Of a stretch of 64,000 bases of DNA, positions 1-8,936 are shown one piece after another. Under the pieces are notes generated by a model that saw only the letters and a list, made by a program, of their open reading frames with translations, was not told the origin of the DNA and ran no database searches. The translations under genes were made by a program, and so were the position numbers. The stretch comes from Nitrospira sp. Ga0074138 (GTDB lineage: Bacteria > Nitrospirota > Nitrospiria > Nitrospirales > Nitrospiraceae): positions 62,001 through 126,000 of the forward strand of contig LNDU01000044.1 in the NCBI GenBank assembly GCA_001464735.1, given 5' to 3'. Each line of letters begins with the position of its first letter. Position 1 is the first letter of the stretch.

Positions 1-577
1 GCAGACGGTTGGAAACGCATGACCCAATGCGCCCAATCGTCGTGAAATTGGTTGCCGTATAATGCATGAAATGTAGAAAACCAATACCTAACGATTAGTA
101 ACGATAAGTATATGTACCCATTCATGGCGATATGTGCGTGCCGTTCAGTCGCCGAATGTTTCGTTGCTCAGCAAACCACATGCCATTGAGGACAGTTGGC
201 TTGCATAAGGCGTTATCTTTGACATGGCACCACCTTTTTCTTCCATAGCCTGTCGACCTCCCTCGGTTTCATAGAATCGAATTAGATACACCCCATGAAT
301 CGAATTGGGTACAGTCTGGACTAAGCTCCAGCTGCCTAGTCATGTCACAGGTGTACTCCCCTCCACCTCTATCCCAGCGACCTTCCCCCGCGTGACGGTG
401 TCCGTTCCATGAAGCCGTATGCCTCTTGCTGGGCCTGGAGACGAGAGAGGTGGTCAGGAATGTTGTACGAGAGGTAATTGCGCACGCATGGCTTGCTCGA
501 CTTGCCTGCGGTCGGTCATCTATACTTGATTCGCTGTGATCACTATCACGACCCTATCCTTCTGATTCGCCTTCCCT
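1..577. other. Intergenic stretch upstream of recQ, no gene seen
   Basis: I find no convincing coding region or RNA gene here. Short direct repeats are visible, such as the pair of AATCGAATT words near 287 and 299. The stretch may be the tail of a gene-poor region that begins before the window. The recQ promoter must lie in its right part, but I see no clear -35/-10 pair. Confidence 0.5.
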
Positions 578-2440
578 GTGGATGATCTCACTCGACAGCT
601 CAGCGAACGATTCGGTTTTGCCACCTTTCGGCCAGGCCAAGAAGCCGTCATCCGTGCCGTGTTAGCGGGGCGCGATGCGATGGCGGTCATGCCGACCGGG
701 CAGGGGAAGTCGCTCTGCTATCAGTTGCCCGCAACCCTATTGCCAGGGCTGACGCTGGTGATTTCTCCACTCATTGCGTTGATGCAGGATCAGGTGACGG
801 CCATGAAGCAACGGAAGATTGCCGCCGCGGCGTTTCACTCCAGCCTCACCGGAATAGAAAAAAACCGCGTGATGGAGGAGCTCCAGCATCGGCGGCTGCA
901 GCTGCTGTACGTGGCGCCGGAGCGGATGCAACACGAGGGATTTCTCCGGTTGTTACGTTCCCTCTGGGTCTCGTTGCTGGTAGTCGACGAAGCGCACTGT
1001 ATTTCCCAGTGGGGCCATGATTTTAGGCCCGATTACCTCAAGATCGGTCGCCTGCGCCAGGAACTCACGAGCCCCCCCTGTCTGGCACTGACGGCCACGG
1101 CCACTGCAAGAGTGCAAACAGATCTGTGCCAACGGCTGTCGCTTCGCGATCCCTTTCGACTCGTCGCAGGGTTTCGTCGAGCCAACCTTGCCCTCTCCGT
1201 ACATCTCGCTCAGTCTCGCCAAGACAAACTGTCGACGCTGGGACGCTTGGTTCGCGAGACGGAGAAGGGGACGATTCTCGTCTATTGCGCCACTCGCCGA
1301 GCCGTGGAGGAGGTCGCGGCATGGCTGGGACAATCCTACCCCTCGGTCGGCTATTACCATGCCGGGCTTTCGGATGAGGAACGTCGGCTCGTCCATGAGG
1401 AGTTTCGCCGAGGGACCGTGCGAATCCTGGTCGCGACGAATGCCTTCGGCATGGGCATCGATAAGCCGGACGTCCGCTTGGTCGTCCATTTCGACATTCC
1501 TGGAAGCCTCGAGGCCTATTACCAGGAGGTGGGGCGTGCCGGTCGCGACGGACGGCCCGCAGCGTGTGCGTTGCTGTTCCATGAGCGTGATCTGGCCACG
1601 CAAGAATACTTTATCGAGCAGGCATCAAAAGATCCTGAGGGCACGGATCGCGCTGGGCGAATGAAGACGCTTCTTCGAGAAATGTTGGGGTATGTTTCGA
1701 CGTCGACCTGTCGGCAGCTCGCGATTCTTGAGTATTTCAGCGACGATGCCGAACTGGCGTTGGGCCCATGCGGTCTGTGCGATCGTTGTGTCACACCGGC
1801 GCAACAGCCTGGCCGCTCGATCTCCCACAAAACCGAAGTTTCCGCGAAGGCCATATTGGAAACCGTGTCCTGGTGCATGGGGCGGTTCGGTATGGGCCGC
1901 ATCGTCGATATGCTTCGTGGAAGCCGCTCGAAAGCGCTGTTGGCCTATGGCGCAGAAAACTGTCCGACATACGGTCTCTGTCGGGCCCAGACCAAGCCCG
2001 TTGTGACTGGTCTGGTGAAGAATCTCATTCAGTCAGGGTATCTTCGCATCGAGGGTACCGAGTATCCCACGCTCGAATTGACGTCCAAGGGGCGAGAGGT
2101 GCTGCAAGGGATTTGTGCGGTGGCATTGCCACAGGGAGAGGAACCTCAGGCTGATGTATCGGTGAACAAGCCTCGTCGCTCGTCTGCCGTCTTGGCAGGC
2201 ATCGCTCAGGCGTCAGTGCCGGATCCACAGCTTGTTGAACGGCTCAGACAGCTCCGCACCGAATTGGCCGAAGAAGAGGGTGTCGCGCCCTTCCTGATAT
2301 TTCACGACAAAACGTTGAAGGCGATTGCTGGCTATAAGCCGGGGACGCCGGCAGCTCTGCTAGAGATTCCAGGCATTGGCGAGATGAAAGCGGAGCGCTA
2401 CGGCCGGCGGGTGTTGGCCGTGATCAATGAATATCAATAG
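578..2440 (+). CDS. recQ: ATP-dependent DNA helicase RecQ
   Basis: RecQ is a 3'-5' superfamily 2 DNA helicase that unwinds forks, gaps and recombination intermediates in the cytoplasm. The 620-residue protein has the full bacterial layout. The helicase core carries a Walker A motif (PTGQGKS, about residues 39-45), a DEAH box (VVDEAHCISQWGHD) and the arginine-finger region QEVGRAGRDG. A RecQ-C-terminal domain follows, with zinc ligands in CGLCDRC, and the C-terminus is an HRDC domain (from about residue 550) ending in the helix-hairpin-like LLEIPGIGEMKAERYG. The start is a GTG with no strong ribosome-binding site; the N-terminus begins directly in the RecQ core, which supports it. The gene stands alone, with no close same-strand neighbour downstream. 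Confidence 0.97.
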   Translation: MDDLTRQLSERFGFATFRPGQEAVIRAVLAGRDAMAVMPTGQGKSLCYQLPATLLPGLTLVISPLIALMQDQVTAMKQRKIAAAAFHSSLTGIEKNRVMEELQHRRLQLLYVAPERMQHEGFLRLLRSLWVSLLVVDEAHCISQWGHDFRPDYLKIGRLRQELTSPPCLALTATATARVQTDLCQRLSLRDPFRLVAGFRRANLALSVHLAQSRQDKLSTLGRLVRETEKGTILVYCATRRAVEEVAAWLGQSYPSVGYYHAGLSDEERRLVHEEFRRGTVRILVATNAFGMGIDKPDVRLVVHFDIPGSLEAYYQEVGRAGRDGRPAACALLFHERDLATQEYFIEQASKDPEGTDRAGRMKTLLREMLGYVSTSTCRQLAILEYFSDDAELALGPCGLCDRCVTPAQQPGRSISHKTEVSAKAILETVSWCMGRFGMGRIVDMLRGSRSKALLAYGAENCPTYGLCRAQTKPVVTGLVKNLIQSGYLRIEGTEYPTLELTSKGREVLQGICAVALPQGEEPQADVSVNKPRRSSAVLAGIAQASVPDPQLVERLRQLRTELAEEEGVAPFLIFHDKTLKAIAGYKPGTPAALLEIPGIGEMKAERYGRRVLAVINEYQ

Positions 2441-2669
2441 CTATCAGCGCGATTGGTTGTCAGCGGTCGACACTCAGCTCCCAATTCATACTGAAAGCCA
2501 TGGAAAGTCCTTGGGAGTCCACGAGAAAGAACACGTGAGGCGGGCGTCGCCGTCTGCCAGGCTCGAGCAGGGCTCGCTACGTAGACGATGGCCCGTTGCC
2601 TGTCTGTTACTGCCGGGCGAACGGGGAGCGAGCCGTGACGAGCCCACGAGGAAGTAAGTCGGAACTCAG

Positions 2670-2891
2670 CTATGCTGCCTGAGCTTGTGCAGCGAGCGGT
2701 TGCACCACACGCGCCGCGCGTCTTCTCATTCTTCGAGCCTCGTGCATCATCCGATTATAATGGATGAGGGGATCCTCGACATTGCCGCAAGTTACGCAGC
2801 GCAGCCCCCGCATCCACATGGGCACATAACTTTCTTTCATATCCAGTAAGTGATCCTCAACCATCAAGCCGCTGCATCTCGTGCATGTCAT
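2670..2891 (-). CDS. Small zinc-ribbon protein, 73 residues
   Basis: This small cytoplasmic protein carries two CxxC pairs (CTRC near residue 3 and CVTC near residue 36), which together can bind one zinc ion. A basic, arginine-rich helix and an Ala/Gln-rich tail follow. Function is unknown; zinc-ribbon proteins of this size often bind nucleic acid or act as adaptors. The ATG at 2891 was chosen because GGAGGA lies 7 nt upstream on the minus strand. The reading frame stays open further upstream to 3110, but that extension has no ribosome-binding site and non-protein-like composition. It is convergent with recQ and separated from it by about 230 nt. Confidence 0.8.
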   Translation of the reverse strand: MTCTRCSGLMVEDHLLDMKESYVPMWMRGLRCVTCGNVEDPLIHYNRMMHEARRMRRRAARVVQPLAAQAQAA

Positions 2892-3454
2892 GGTGATTCC
2901 TCCTTGATAATTGGTCGAGCACGGATGATTCTGCTCGTCATTTACCAGTTCCATACGCAATGATGATGCCAAGATGAAAACTGCGACGAGGTTGAGGTGA
3001 TTGAGGCCGTCAATAGCGAGATTTTCCCACGTTCCTTGCCAGCGAACAGTCGGCTCCGTCAAGCATTCTGGTTGCGGATCGTATCTCAATCGATACGCCT
3101 TGAGAGCCAAAACGATACAGCAATACGTACGTATATAACCAAGATGGGGTCTTGATCATTGTGATCTCGCTGACATCGAAGTCAATCAGGCAATGTAGGA
3201 CTGCTGTCGATGTTCTGTTGAGGAGGTATGTACCGTCTTTGCCCAATAGACGGACGAACTCCTGCGTTTCACGAAGAGCGACACCATCTTGAACCTATCA
3301 TTGACGGAACTGTTCTAGGTCCCGATAATGCCCTGAATTATGGCATGGCGAAAGTGTTTGTGGACGAGATGGAGGCAAAGACAGGCATGAGTGTGAGAAA
3401 AGCCGGTGACCCTGCACGTCGCGATTGTGAACGGCGAAAACATAATTAGCCGCC
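2892..3454. other. Intergenic stretch between the zinc-ribbon gene and the DUF2868 gene
   Basis: No gene is convincing here. A plus-strand reading frame at 3228-3449 (73 codons) follows a GAGGAGG sequence, but the spacing to its ATG is only about one base and I recognise no family. It could be a real small gene or a decayed fragment. The promoters for the divergent zinc-ribbon and DUF2868 genes should lie here. Confidence 0.4.
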
Positions 3455-4954
3455 ATGATGTTTGCCCAGCTAGCCAAGGTGCTCCTAGTTCAGGCCTGCG
3501 AAGAACATGATCCAGACCACAAGTTTATTTTGCGGTACGAGCGGGAGTTGCCTCATCATGAAAGATCCGGTCCTAAAGGTAATACGGCCACAAAAGATCC
3601 TGCCTGTGCTGGGGAGGCTTTGGTCATTGAGCGGGCTGAGCACATCTCCGATCGGCTGATTCAGAAACATCCTACGCTCACTTCGGCTTTCGCCATTTTG
3701 CGAATCAAGACGCCGGTCACGCTGCTGATTGGTTGTGCCTTGGTGGGGGGCTTCCTTGCTGACCCAATAGGCCCTGCGGGTCAGATTAACCTCCTGAATT
3801 TTCCCCTCCTGACACTCCTTATCTGGAATGCTGTTGTCTATGTCGGTTTGCTCTACAACATGATCGTACCGCGACCGTCGCGAGATCGGTCGCAACCGGG
3901 CCTGCCGGGGCTGGTGGAATGGATCTTGGGCCTTGGCGTGAAGGGGCGGCTCAGTAGACTTCAGTCTGATCGTGCACAGAGTTCCGATGAACAGCAATGG
4001 ATTGCAATGTCCCTCGCAACCTACACTGCACGCCTGCTCCACAGCGGTCGCGAATTATTGATCACCCATGCCCGCAGCCTGCTCCACGTGGCTGCGGCAG
4101 CGCTGGCGATCGGCGTGATCGCGGGGCTCTACCTGCGTGGTTTCAGCTTTCTGTACAAGGCGGGATGGGACAGCACGTTCGTGAAGGCTGAAGGAGTCCA
4201 CACCTTTCTCTCTGTCCTCTTCGCGCCGGCAAGTTGGCTCTTGAGGACCCCGATGCCCGGCGTGGAAGCCATCGCTGACCTGCAAGGCGCAGCCAGGGCC
4301 AATGCGGCGATCTGGATCCATTTCTGGGCGATGACGACGATACTGTTCATTGTCCTACCACGAACCCTGCTGGCCACGGCTGCCTGGATGCGTAAGGCTC
4401 GCCTGGCTGCGGATGTGCAGCTGTCGAGCAACGAACCGTATTTCCGGCGCCTGTTGAATCCCTACCGAGGAAAGGGGCTGCTCGTGGAGGTGCTTCCCTA
4501 TAGCCATCGTGTGAAGGAGGCCGACGACCGGTTCTTGGCGTTCCTCAGCGATGCCTTCGGCGTTTTAGCGGATATCCATGTGGGGAACTCGGTCCAATAT
4601 GGCGACCGGCATTCTCACGTTCCGGCCGATTCCGATCGAGGTTTCTGTGTCGTGGTCGTGTTCAATGTGGCCCAAGCTCCGGAGGAAACTCACAGCGAAT
4701 TTTTGGAGGAGCTGAAAGCCACGATCCGAGGCAGAGGCCGACCGAACATGCTGTTGGTCCTACTGGATTGCGAAGCCTATGCGCAGATCGACCATGAGAA
4801 GCGGCTAAGGGAACGGTGCCAGGCCTGGACGACGCTGGCGAAAGAGTGCGGACTCCAGGCCATGAAATACCGAGACCCTTCCGGACCGCCGGATGGGGAA
4901 CTGCAAGCCTTGCCCGACTATTTATGGCCTGGTGATTTTCGGGGAGCACAATGA
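3455..4954 (+). CDS. DUF2868 family integral membrane protein
   Basis: The 499-residue protein matches the DUF2868 family: an N-terminal cytoplasmic part, then membrane segments around residues 88-110, 120-135, 208-225 and 285-310, with the family-typical stretch YLRGFSFLYKAGWDSTF and the block EPYFRRLLNPYRGKG before a soluble C-terminal domain. The biochemical role is unknown. DUF2868 genes are commonly next to a DUF3482 GTPase gene, and here the two overlap by 4 nt (ATGA), which implies translational coupling and a shared complex at the inner membrane. The C-terminal domain (from about residue 330) has an alpha/beta look and may contact the GTPase. The start is uncertain between two adjacent ATGs, and no clear ribosome-binding site is seen. 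Confidence 0.85.
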   Translation: MMFAQLAKVLLVQACEEHDPDHKFILRYERELPHHERSGPKGNTATKDPACAGEALVIERAEHISDRLIQKHPTLTSAFAILRIKTPVTLLIGCALVGGFLADPIGPAGQINLLNFPLLTLLIWNAVVYVGLLYNMIVPRPSRDRSQPGLPGLVEWILGLGVKGRLSRLQSDRAQSSDEQQWIAMSLATYTARLLHSGRELLITHARSLLHVAAAALAIGVIAGLYLRGFSFLYKAGWDSTFVKAEGVHTFLSVLFAPASWLLRTPMPGVEAIADLQGAARANAAIWIHFWAMTTILFIVLPRTLLATAAWMRKARLAADVQLSSNEPYFRRLLNPYRGKGLLVEVLPYSHRVKEADDRFLAFLSDAFGVLADIHVGNSVQYGDRHSHVPADSDRGFCVVVVFNVAQAPEETHSEFLEELKATIRGRGRPNMLLVLLDCEAYAQIDHEKRLRERCQAWTTLAKECGLQAMKYRDPSGPPDGELQALPDYLWPGDFRGAQ

Positions 4955-6423
4955 GTGTCCAAAAGTCGCAGATCGCCCTTTCCTTGATTTCCCATACGAA
5001 TATCGGAAAGACCACACTGGCTAGAACGTTGCTCCGAAAGGATATCGGTCTCGTCGCTGATCGCGCTCATGTCACGCTCGAGAATCAAAAATATACTGTG
5101 CTGGAAACGGAGGCCGGGGAGTCCCTGCAGCTATGGGACACGCCTGGTTTTCCCAACTGCCAAAAGATCCTTTCGCGGTTACAGGGGGCCAAGAATCCCA
5201 TCGTTCGGATTCTGACCGAGGTGTGGGACCGATTTCGTGATCGGCCATCCTGGTGTGCCCAACAAGCGGTGTTGAACGTCCAGCAAGAGGCGGACGTCGT
5301 CCTCTATCTCGTGAATGCGACCGAAGAGCCGAACATGGCCGGGTATATCGCGCCGGAACTGCAGTTACTCGAATGGATCGGCAAACCCGTCATCGTCCTG
5401 CTGAACCAAACCGGCCCTCCCAAAGACCGCCAAGATCAGGAACGCCTGGAACAACCATGGAAAGACTACTTCGCTCGGCATGGCTTCGTCAGGGGCGTGC
5501 ACAGTCTCGATGCGTTCAGCCGCTGTTGGGTCCAGGAAGGCATTCTGTTCGAGACCATTCAATCGCTGCTGCCCCCAGATGACCGTCAGCGTATGACACG
5601 ATTATTCGCCGTTTGGCAGAAGGCGAATCTGACCCTGTTCCACGCGGCGATGGAGCAATGGGCTGTGCTGGTGTCGCGCGCCGCGAAGTCTCGAGTGATG
5701 ACCAAGGGTGACGGCTCGTCGATGGAGGCGCAGAAACAACAGGCCGTCGATAGTCTCTTGAAGGACTTGGTGAACGAGGTTGGGGAGACGACGAAAGCGG
5801 TCATTGCTCTACATGGTCTAGAAGGGGATGCGATCGGTGTGATCCAGGCCAGAATGGAACACGTCGAAGTCCAACGAGGCGGGCAGAGTTGGGGTGAGGC
5901 AACTCTTAGCGGGACTGCTATCGGGGGAATCGGTGGGGCCTTGACCAGCGGGGCCTATGCCGGGCTCCATTTGGATGCGGCGACGGGTGGTGTCAGCATG
6001 GGTCTGTTCACGGTCGCTGGGGCCGTAGTCGGAGGCGTCCTCGGCTTTCTCGGAGGAGAGGCCTGGGCGGAACGGCAGGCAGGTCACCAGCAGACTCCGG
6101 TCATGTGGTCGGATGACTATCTGGATCTGCTGGTCCAAGACGTCATTATCCGGTATCTGGCTATCGCACACTTCGGCCGAGGCCAGGGGCAGTACGTTGC
6201 GGATCCCGAAGACCCCAGGTTCTGGATCGACAAGGTGAAAACATTGGTCTCAGGGCAGCGTGGTACTCTGCATGAACTGTGGGTACGTTTGCGGGAGCAA
6301 GAACTGATGCCCCGAACGGATAAGAAACCCAAACAACTCGCGGTCCTGTTGACATCCATCACGCTCGAACTGCTCTGGAGCACCTATCCTGCTTCTAAAC
6401 GATTTCTGGACCGTCCAGCATGA
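4951..6423 (+). CDS. DUF3482 family P-loop GTPase
   Basis: This 490-residue protein has an N-terminal TRAFAC-type GTPase domain. The P-loop reads SHTNIGKT (about residues 14-21), the switch II region reads LWDTPGF (near 58-64), and the probable base-specificity motif lies at LLNQTG (near 150). The C-terminal half is the DUF3482 region with a long helical part and a glycine-rich hydrophobic hairpin (about residues 315-370) that could insert into membrane. By family association it works with the DUF2868 membrane protein immediately upstream, whose stop codon it overlaps in ATGA. Similar Era/HflX-like GTPases with glycine-zipper segments act at membranes, but the substrate of this pair is not known. 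Confidence 0.87.
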   Translation: MSVQKSQIALSLISHTNIGKTTLARTLLRKDIGLVADRAHVTLENQKYTVLETEAGESLQLWDTPGFPNCQKILSRLQGAKNPIVRILTEVWDRFRDRPSWCAQQAVLNVQQEADVVLYLVNATEEPNMAGYIAPELQLLEWIGKPVIVLLNQTGPPKDRQDQERLEQPWKDYFARHGFVRGVHSLDAFSRCWVQEGILFETIQSLLPPDDRQRMTRLFAVWQKANLTLFHAAMEQWAVLVSRAAKSRVMTKGDGSSMEAQKQQAVDSLLKDLVNEVGETTKAVIALHGLEGDAIGVIQARMEHVEVQRGGQSWGEATLSGTAIGGIGGALTSGAYAGLHLDAATGGVSMGLFTVAGAVVGGVLGFLGGEAWAERQAGHQQTPVMWSDDYLDLLVQDVIIRYLAIAHFGRGQGQYVADPEDPRFWIDKVKTLVSGQRGTLHELWVRLREQELMPRTDKKPKQLAVLLTSITLELLWSTYPASKRFLDRPA

Positions 6424-6495
6424 GAACAGCAGTTTGCTATCTGATGCTCACCCTCGGTTGACAGGCCTCTGACCCACACACGAGAATCAAGCTCT

Positions 6496-7740
6496 ATGGC
6501 ATTGAAACAGATCCAGATGGCTGGCCAGCCAGCCGTGGCCAAGCAACAAGAAGACGACGAGCCTACATTCCCTCGCTATGCTGGACCGGCATTCCTATCC
6601 TACGGATTCCGTCCCTTCTTTCTCGGTGCGGCCTTATTTACCGGTTTGGCCGTCCTGGCCTGGGTTGCCCTGTTCGCAGGCATGGCGGCGGCGGACTTTC
6701 TCTATTCTCCGCGTGAGTGGCACGTCCATGAGATGCTGTTCGGGTATCTGCCGGCCTTGATCGCGGGGTTCTTGTTAACCGCCATGCCAAATTGGACGGA
6801 CCGGATGCCGCTGAGAGGGGTGCCGCTCCTATTACTATTCCTGTTGTGGCTAGGGGGACGGCTCCTGATGGCTTTCCCATGGGCTGGAGCGACGACAGCT
6901 GCCGTCGTGGATGGAGCCTTTTTGGTTCTCTTAGCGACTTATATCTGGCGAGAGATTGTAATAGCCGGTAGCTGGGACCGAGCGCCGATTGGCCTATTGG
7001 TCAGCTTGTATGCTTGTGCAAATATGTTGTTCCACGAGGCGGCGTTGCGCGGTATGCCTACGGACTTCCCAGAGCGTTTCGCGCTGTCGGTCATGACGCT
7101 CATGTTGACCCTCATCGGTGGACGCCTTACGCCGACCTTTACCCGTGAGTTCTTGGCAGACAGGAACATTGCAACGCTGCCGGAAGTGGTTTCTCTAATG
7201 GATGGCGTCGCGATTGTCTGGGTCCTCGTAGGAGTCATCACGTGGGTTCTTCAACCGGAGAGCGTGGGGGCGGGAGCGCTGTTGTTGGTAGCCGGTGTGG
7301 CGAGCGTGGTACGCCTGCTGCGTTGGGGAGGGTGGCGGACCTGGCGCGAGCCGCTCGTGCTGATTCTGCATGTGGGCTATCTTTGGGTTGGGCTATATTT
7401 ACTGGCTCTCGGCGCGTCGATTCTAGGAATTGGGTTCTCCACGACAAATGCAATTCATGTCCTCACCACCGGCGCGATGGGTACAATGACACTCGCGGTG
7501 ATGACCCGTGCGAGCCTTGGCCACACAGGGCGGCCCCGGCATGCCGATCGGCTCACCGTGACAATCTATCTTCTGGTCAACATTGGTGCGTTGCTTCGCA
7601 TCTTTTCCCCGAATCCTGTGACTCCTACGGCACTGACTCATGCGATGCTCGGCCTATCGGCACTTGGGTGGAGTGGAGCGTACCTCCTCTTTGCGCTGCA
7701 CTATGGACGATACCTGGTCCGTCCGAGTCTCGATGAATAG
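6496..7740 (+). CDS. nnrS: NnrS family haem/copper membrane protein
   Basis: NnrS proteins are polytopic inner-membrane haem- and copper-containing proteins linked to nitric oxide and nitrosative stress. The 414-residue sequence starts with a short soluble leader, then FLSYGFRPFFLGAALF, a family signature, and about 12 hydrophobic segments to the C-terminus. Conserved histidines expected to bind metal are visible in EWHVHEM (about residue 80), in FHEAALRG and in AIHVLTTGAMGTM. It follows the DUF3482 gene by about 70 nt on the same strand, so co-transcription is possible. A nitrite-oxidising or denitrifying lifestyle would explain the need, but no nitrite or NO reductase gene is in the window. 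Confidence 0.93.
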   Translation: MALKQIQMAGQPAVAKQQEDDEPTFPRYAGPAFLSYGFRPFFLGAALFTGLAVLAWVALFAGMAAADFLYSPREWHVHEMLFGYLPALIAGFLLTAMPNWTDRMPLRGVPLLLLFLLWLGGRLLMAFPWAGATTAAVVDGAFLVLLATYIWREIVIAGSWDRAPIGLLVSLYACANMLFHEAALRGMPTDFPERFALSVMTLMLTLIGGRLTPTFTREFLADRNIATLPEVVSLMDGVAIVWVLVGVITWVLQPESVGAGALLLVAGVASVVRLLRWGGWRTWREPLVLILHVGYLWVGLYLLALGASILGIGFSTTNAIHVLTTGAMGTMTLAVMTRASLGHTGRPRHADRLTVTIYLLVNIGALLRIFSPNPVTPTALTHAMLGLSALGWSGAYLLFALHYGRYLVRPSLDE

Positions 7741-7919
7741 AGACTTCATGCGGATAATAACCGGGAATCCTCGAAAAGAGGTTTTGGATGGACATGTGGC
7801 GTCCCATTGACCAGTGCGGTATGATGCATATCTGTGAGGAAGGTGGACTTGCCAGAATAGTCTGCTCGATCACGGCAGGTTGTTCAAAATGGCTGTCCAA
7901 CAAGGCCGAAACGTCCAAT
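7741..7919. other. Spacer with a truncated copy of the palindromic repeat
   Basis: The stretch TGTTCAAAATGGCTGTCCA at about 7881-7899 strongly resembles the left arm of the adjacent repeat element that starts at 7920. It looks like a truncated second copy. No gene is seen here. Confidence 0.45.
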
Positions 7920-8045
7920 GAGAATGTTCAAAAAGCTGTCCTGCGAGGCCGCAGGGGGTGCGGCGACTGAGGCGTACTCTTAGCTGGTACGCCGCAAGGA
8001 GACGCGGACCCGAGAACGATGCAGGGTTGGTTTTTCAACATTCTC
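7920..8045. repeat. Long palindromic intergenic repeat abutting tmRNA
   Basis: The terminal arms are inverted: GAGAATGTTCAAAAA at 7920-7934 and TTTTTCAACATTCTC at 8031-8045 pair with one mismatch. The interior is GC-rich with several shorter self-complementary stretches (for example GGCGTAC and GTACGCC). The element ends 7 nt before the first base of mature tmRNA. I recall very similar elements scattered between genes in Nitrospira; that is memory, not a search. It could form a large cruciform or a transcript hairpin, and any ssrA promoter must lie inside or upstream of it. Confidence 0.75.
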
Positions 8046-8052
8046 AAAGAAA

Positions 8053-8400
8053 GGGGGCGACCGGTTTCGACGGGGATACTGAGGTCACTGTCGCATGTCG
8101 AGCTCTCGGGGACTCGTAACCCTCCGGGAAAATGCAACTGCCAATCAAGAACTGGCACTCGCAGCTTAATTAACTGCGACGTTCTTCCATCTGATGCCCG
8201 CGGGGGTGGAAGAGCGCGATGCAGCGGGCTGGTCCAAGGCCGGTGCTCAGCGGCTGAGGACGAGAACTTTCTGGGCTAGTGGCTGTTCTAAGCCAGCCGA
8301 TGGGCGTGGATGGCTGCGAAACTTAAATTGTCGGCTACACATGTAGACGCAGTGCACTGACGATCTTCGGACAGGGGTTCAACTCCCCTCGCCTCCACCA
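8053..8400 (+). ncRNA. ssrA: Transfer-messenger RNA (tmRNA)
   Basis: tmRNA rescues stalled ribosomes by trans-translation together with SmpB. The 5' end GGGGGCGACCGGTTTCGACG and the 3' end GGTTCAACTCCCCTCG...CCACCA form the tRNA-like domain. The 7-bp acceptor stem pairs GGGGGCG with CGCCTCC, with one G-U pair. The CCA is encoded. The tag reading frame starts at the resume codon GCA (8134) and encodes ATANQELALAA before TAA (8167-8169). GC-rich segments consistent with pseudoknots follow. The RNA is a standard one-piece form of 348 nt. Confidence 0.97.
8134..8169 (+). other. tmRNA-encoded proteolysis tag reading frame
   Basis: Eleven codons plus TAA within ssrA encode ATANQELALAA. The ALAA end is the usual signal recognised by ClpXP-type proteases. 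The resume codon GCA follows an A-rich stretch (GGGAAAAT), as in other tmRNAs. The exact resume position is inferred from that context and from typical tag length. Confidence 0.85.
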
Positions 8401-8410
8401 TTTCGATGTT

Positions 8411-8462
8411 CGAGTAAAGCCAGTAGGGTCCAAAATCGAGCATAACTACTGGCTTTACTTCG
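8411..8462. repeat. Inverted repeat directly downstream of ssrA
   Basis: The arms CGAGTAAAGCCAGTAG (8411-8426) and CTACTGGCTTTACTTCG (8446-8462) are complementary apart from one extra base, around a 19-nt loop. There is no U-tract right after the stem, so it is a poor intrinsic terminator. It may be a 3' processing or termination structure for tmRNA, or part of an old attachment site, because tmRNA 3' ends are common integration targets. Confidence 0.6.
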
Positions 8463-8936
8463 AATTTTAAATCCTGCAAGTAGCAACACCGTCCATTGAC
8501 ATCCGGGGGCAAGCGAGGTCTCCTCAATAGAGTTGCCCCCATGCCACTGTCCCGATACCGCCCACCTTTTCCCGTTCCTCGGCACTTCCGTACCGTGGAA
8601 CGGGGGCTCATCGCAAAGATCGTTAGGTTCGACCTCCCAGCCGGAGTGAGCTGGCGAGTAAGGTCTCGGGCTCGAGGTCTAAAAAGTCCAGGACGAGCGG
8701 AGTGGGAGTTGAAATAACCTTTTCCCATGTGCCTGATGCGGTCCATCCGGATGATCGTTTTCGGGAAGACACCGTCGCGCATGAAGACGTCCCCACATAC
8801 ATTGCTCATCGCTGGGACATGAGAGAAGCCGCGTTTCGAGGCCTGCTAACCTTCAGATCAATATCGGAAAGACCAGTCTCTTGGTGCCTGATCGTATCGG
8901 ATTCCAGTCTTCCAAATCCTTCAGACCATGCGGCAT
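8463..8936. other. Gene-free stretch behind ssrA, possible integration remnant
   Basis: No reading frame here looks like a protein. One structural feature is an 8-bp inverted repeat, GGGGGCAA (8503-8510) and TTGCCCCC (8531-8538). The long minus-strand frame crossing this stretch reads through tmRNA and is not a gene. Confidence 0.4.

Noticed and set aside
953..1603. Long minus-strand open frame inside recQ
   Set aside because: It lies antisense to a gene with complete RecQ motifs, and its translation has no domain or plausible start.
2571..2634. Inverted repeat GGCTCGCT / AGCGAGCC behind recQ as a terminator
   Set aside because: The arms are far apart with an asymmetric interior and no U-tract, so pairing is doubtful.
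2427..2657. 76-codon plus-strand frame overlapping the recQ end
   Set aside because: It has no ribosome-binding site and no protein-like motifs; probably chance.
8288..8809. Minus-strand open frame running through the tmRNA 3' part
   Set aside because: It is antisense to ssrA; its GVEPLSE-like end is a known artefact of reading stable RNA genes backwards.
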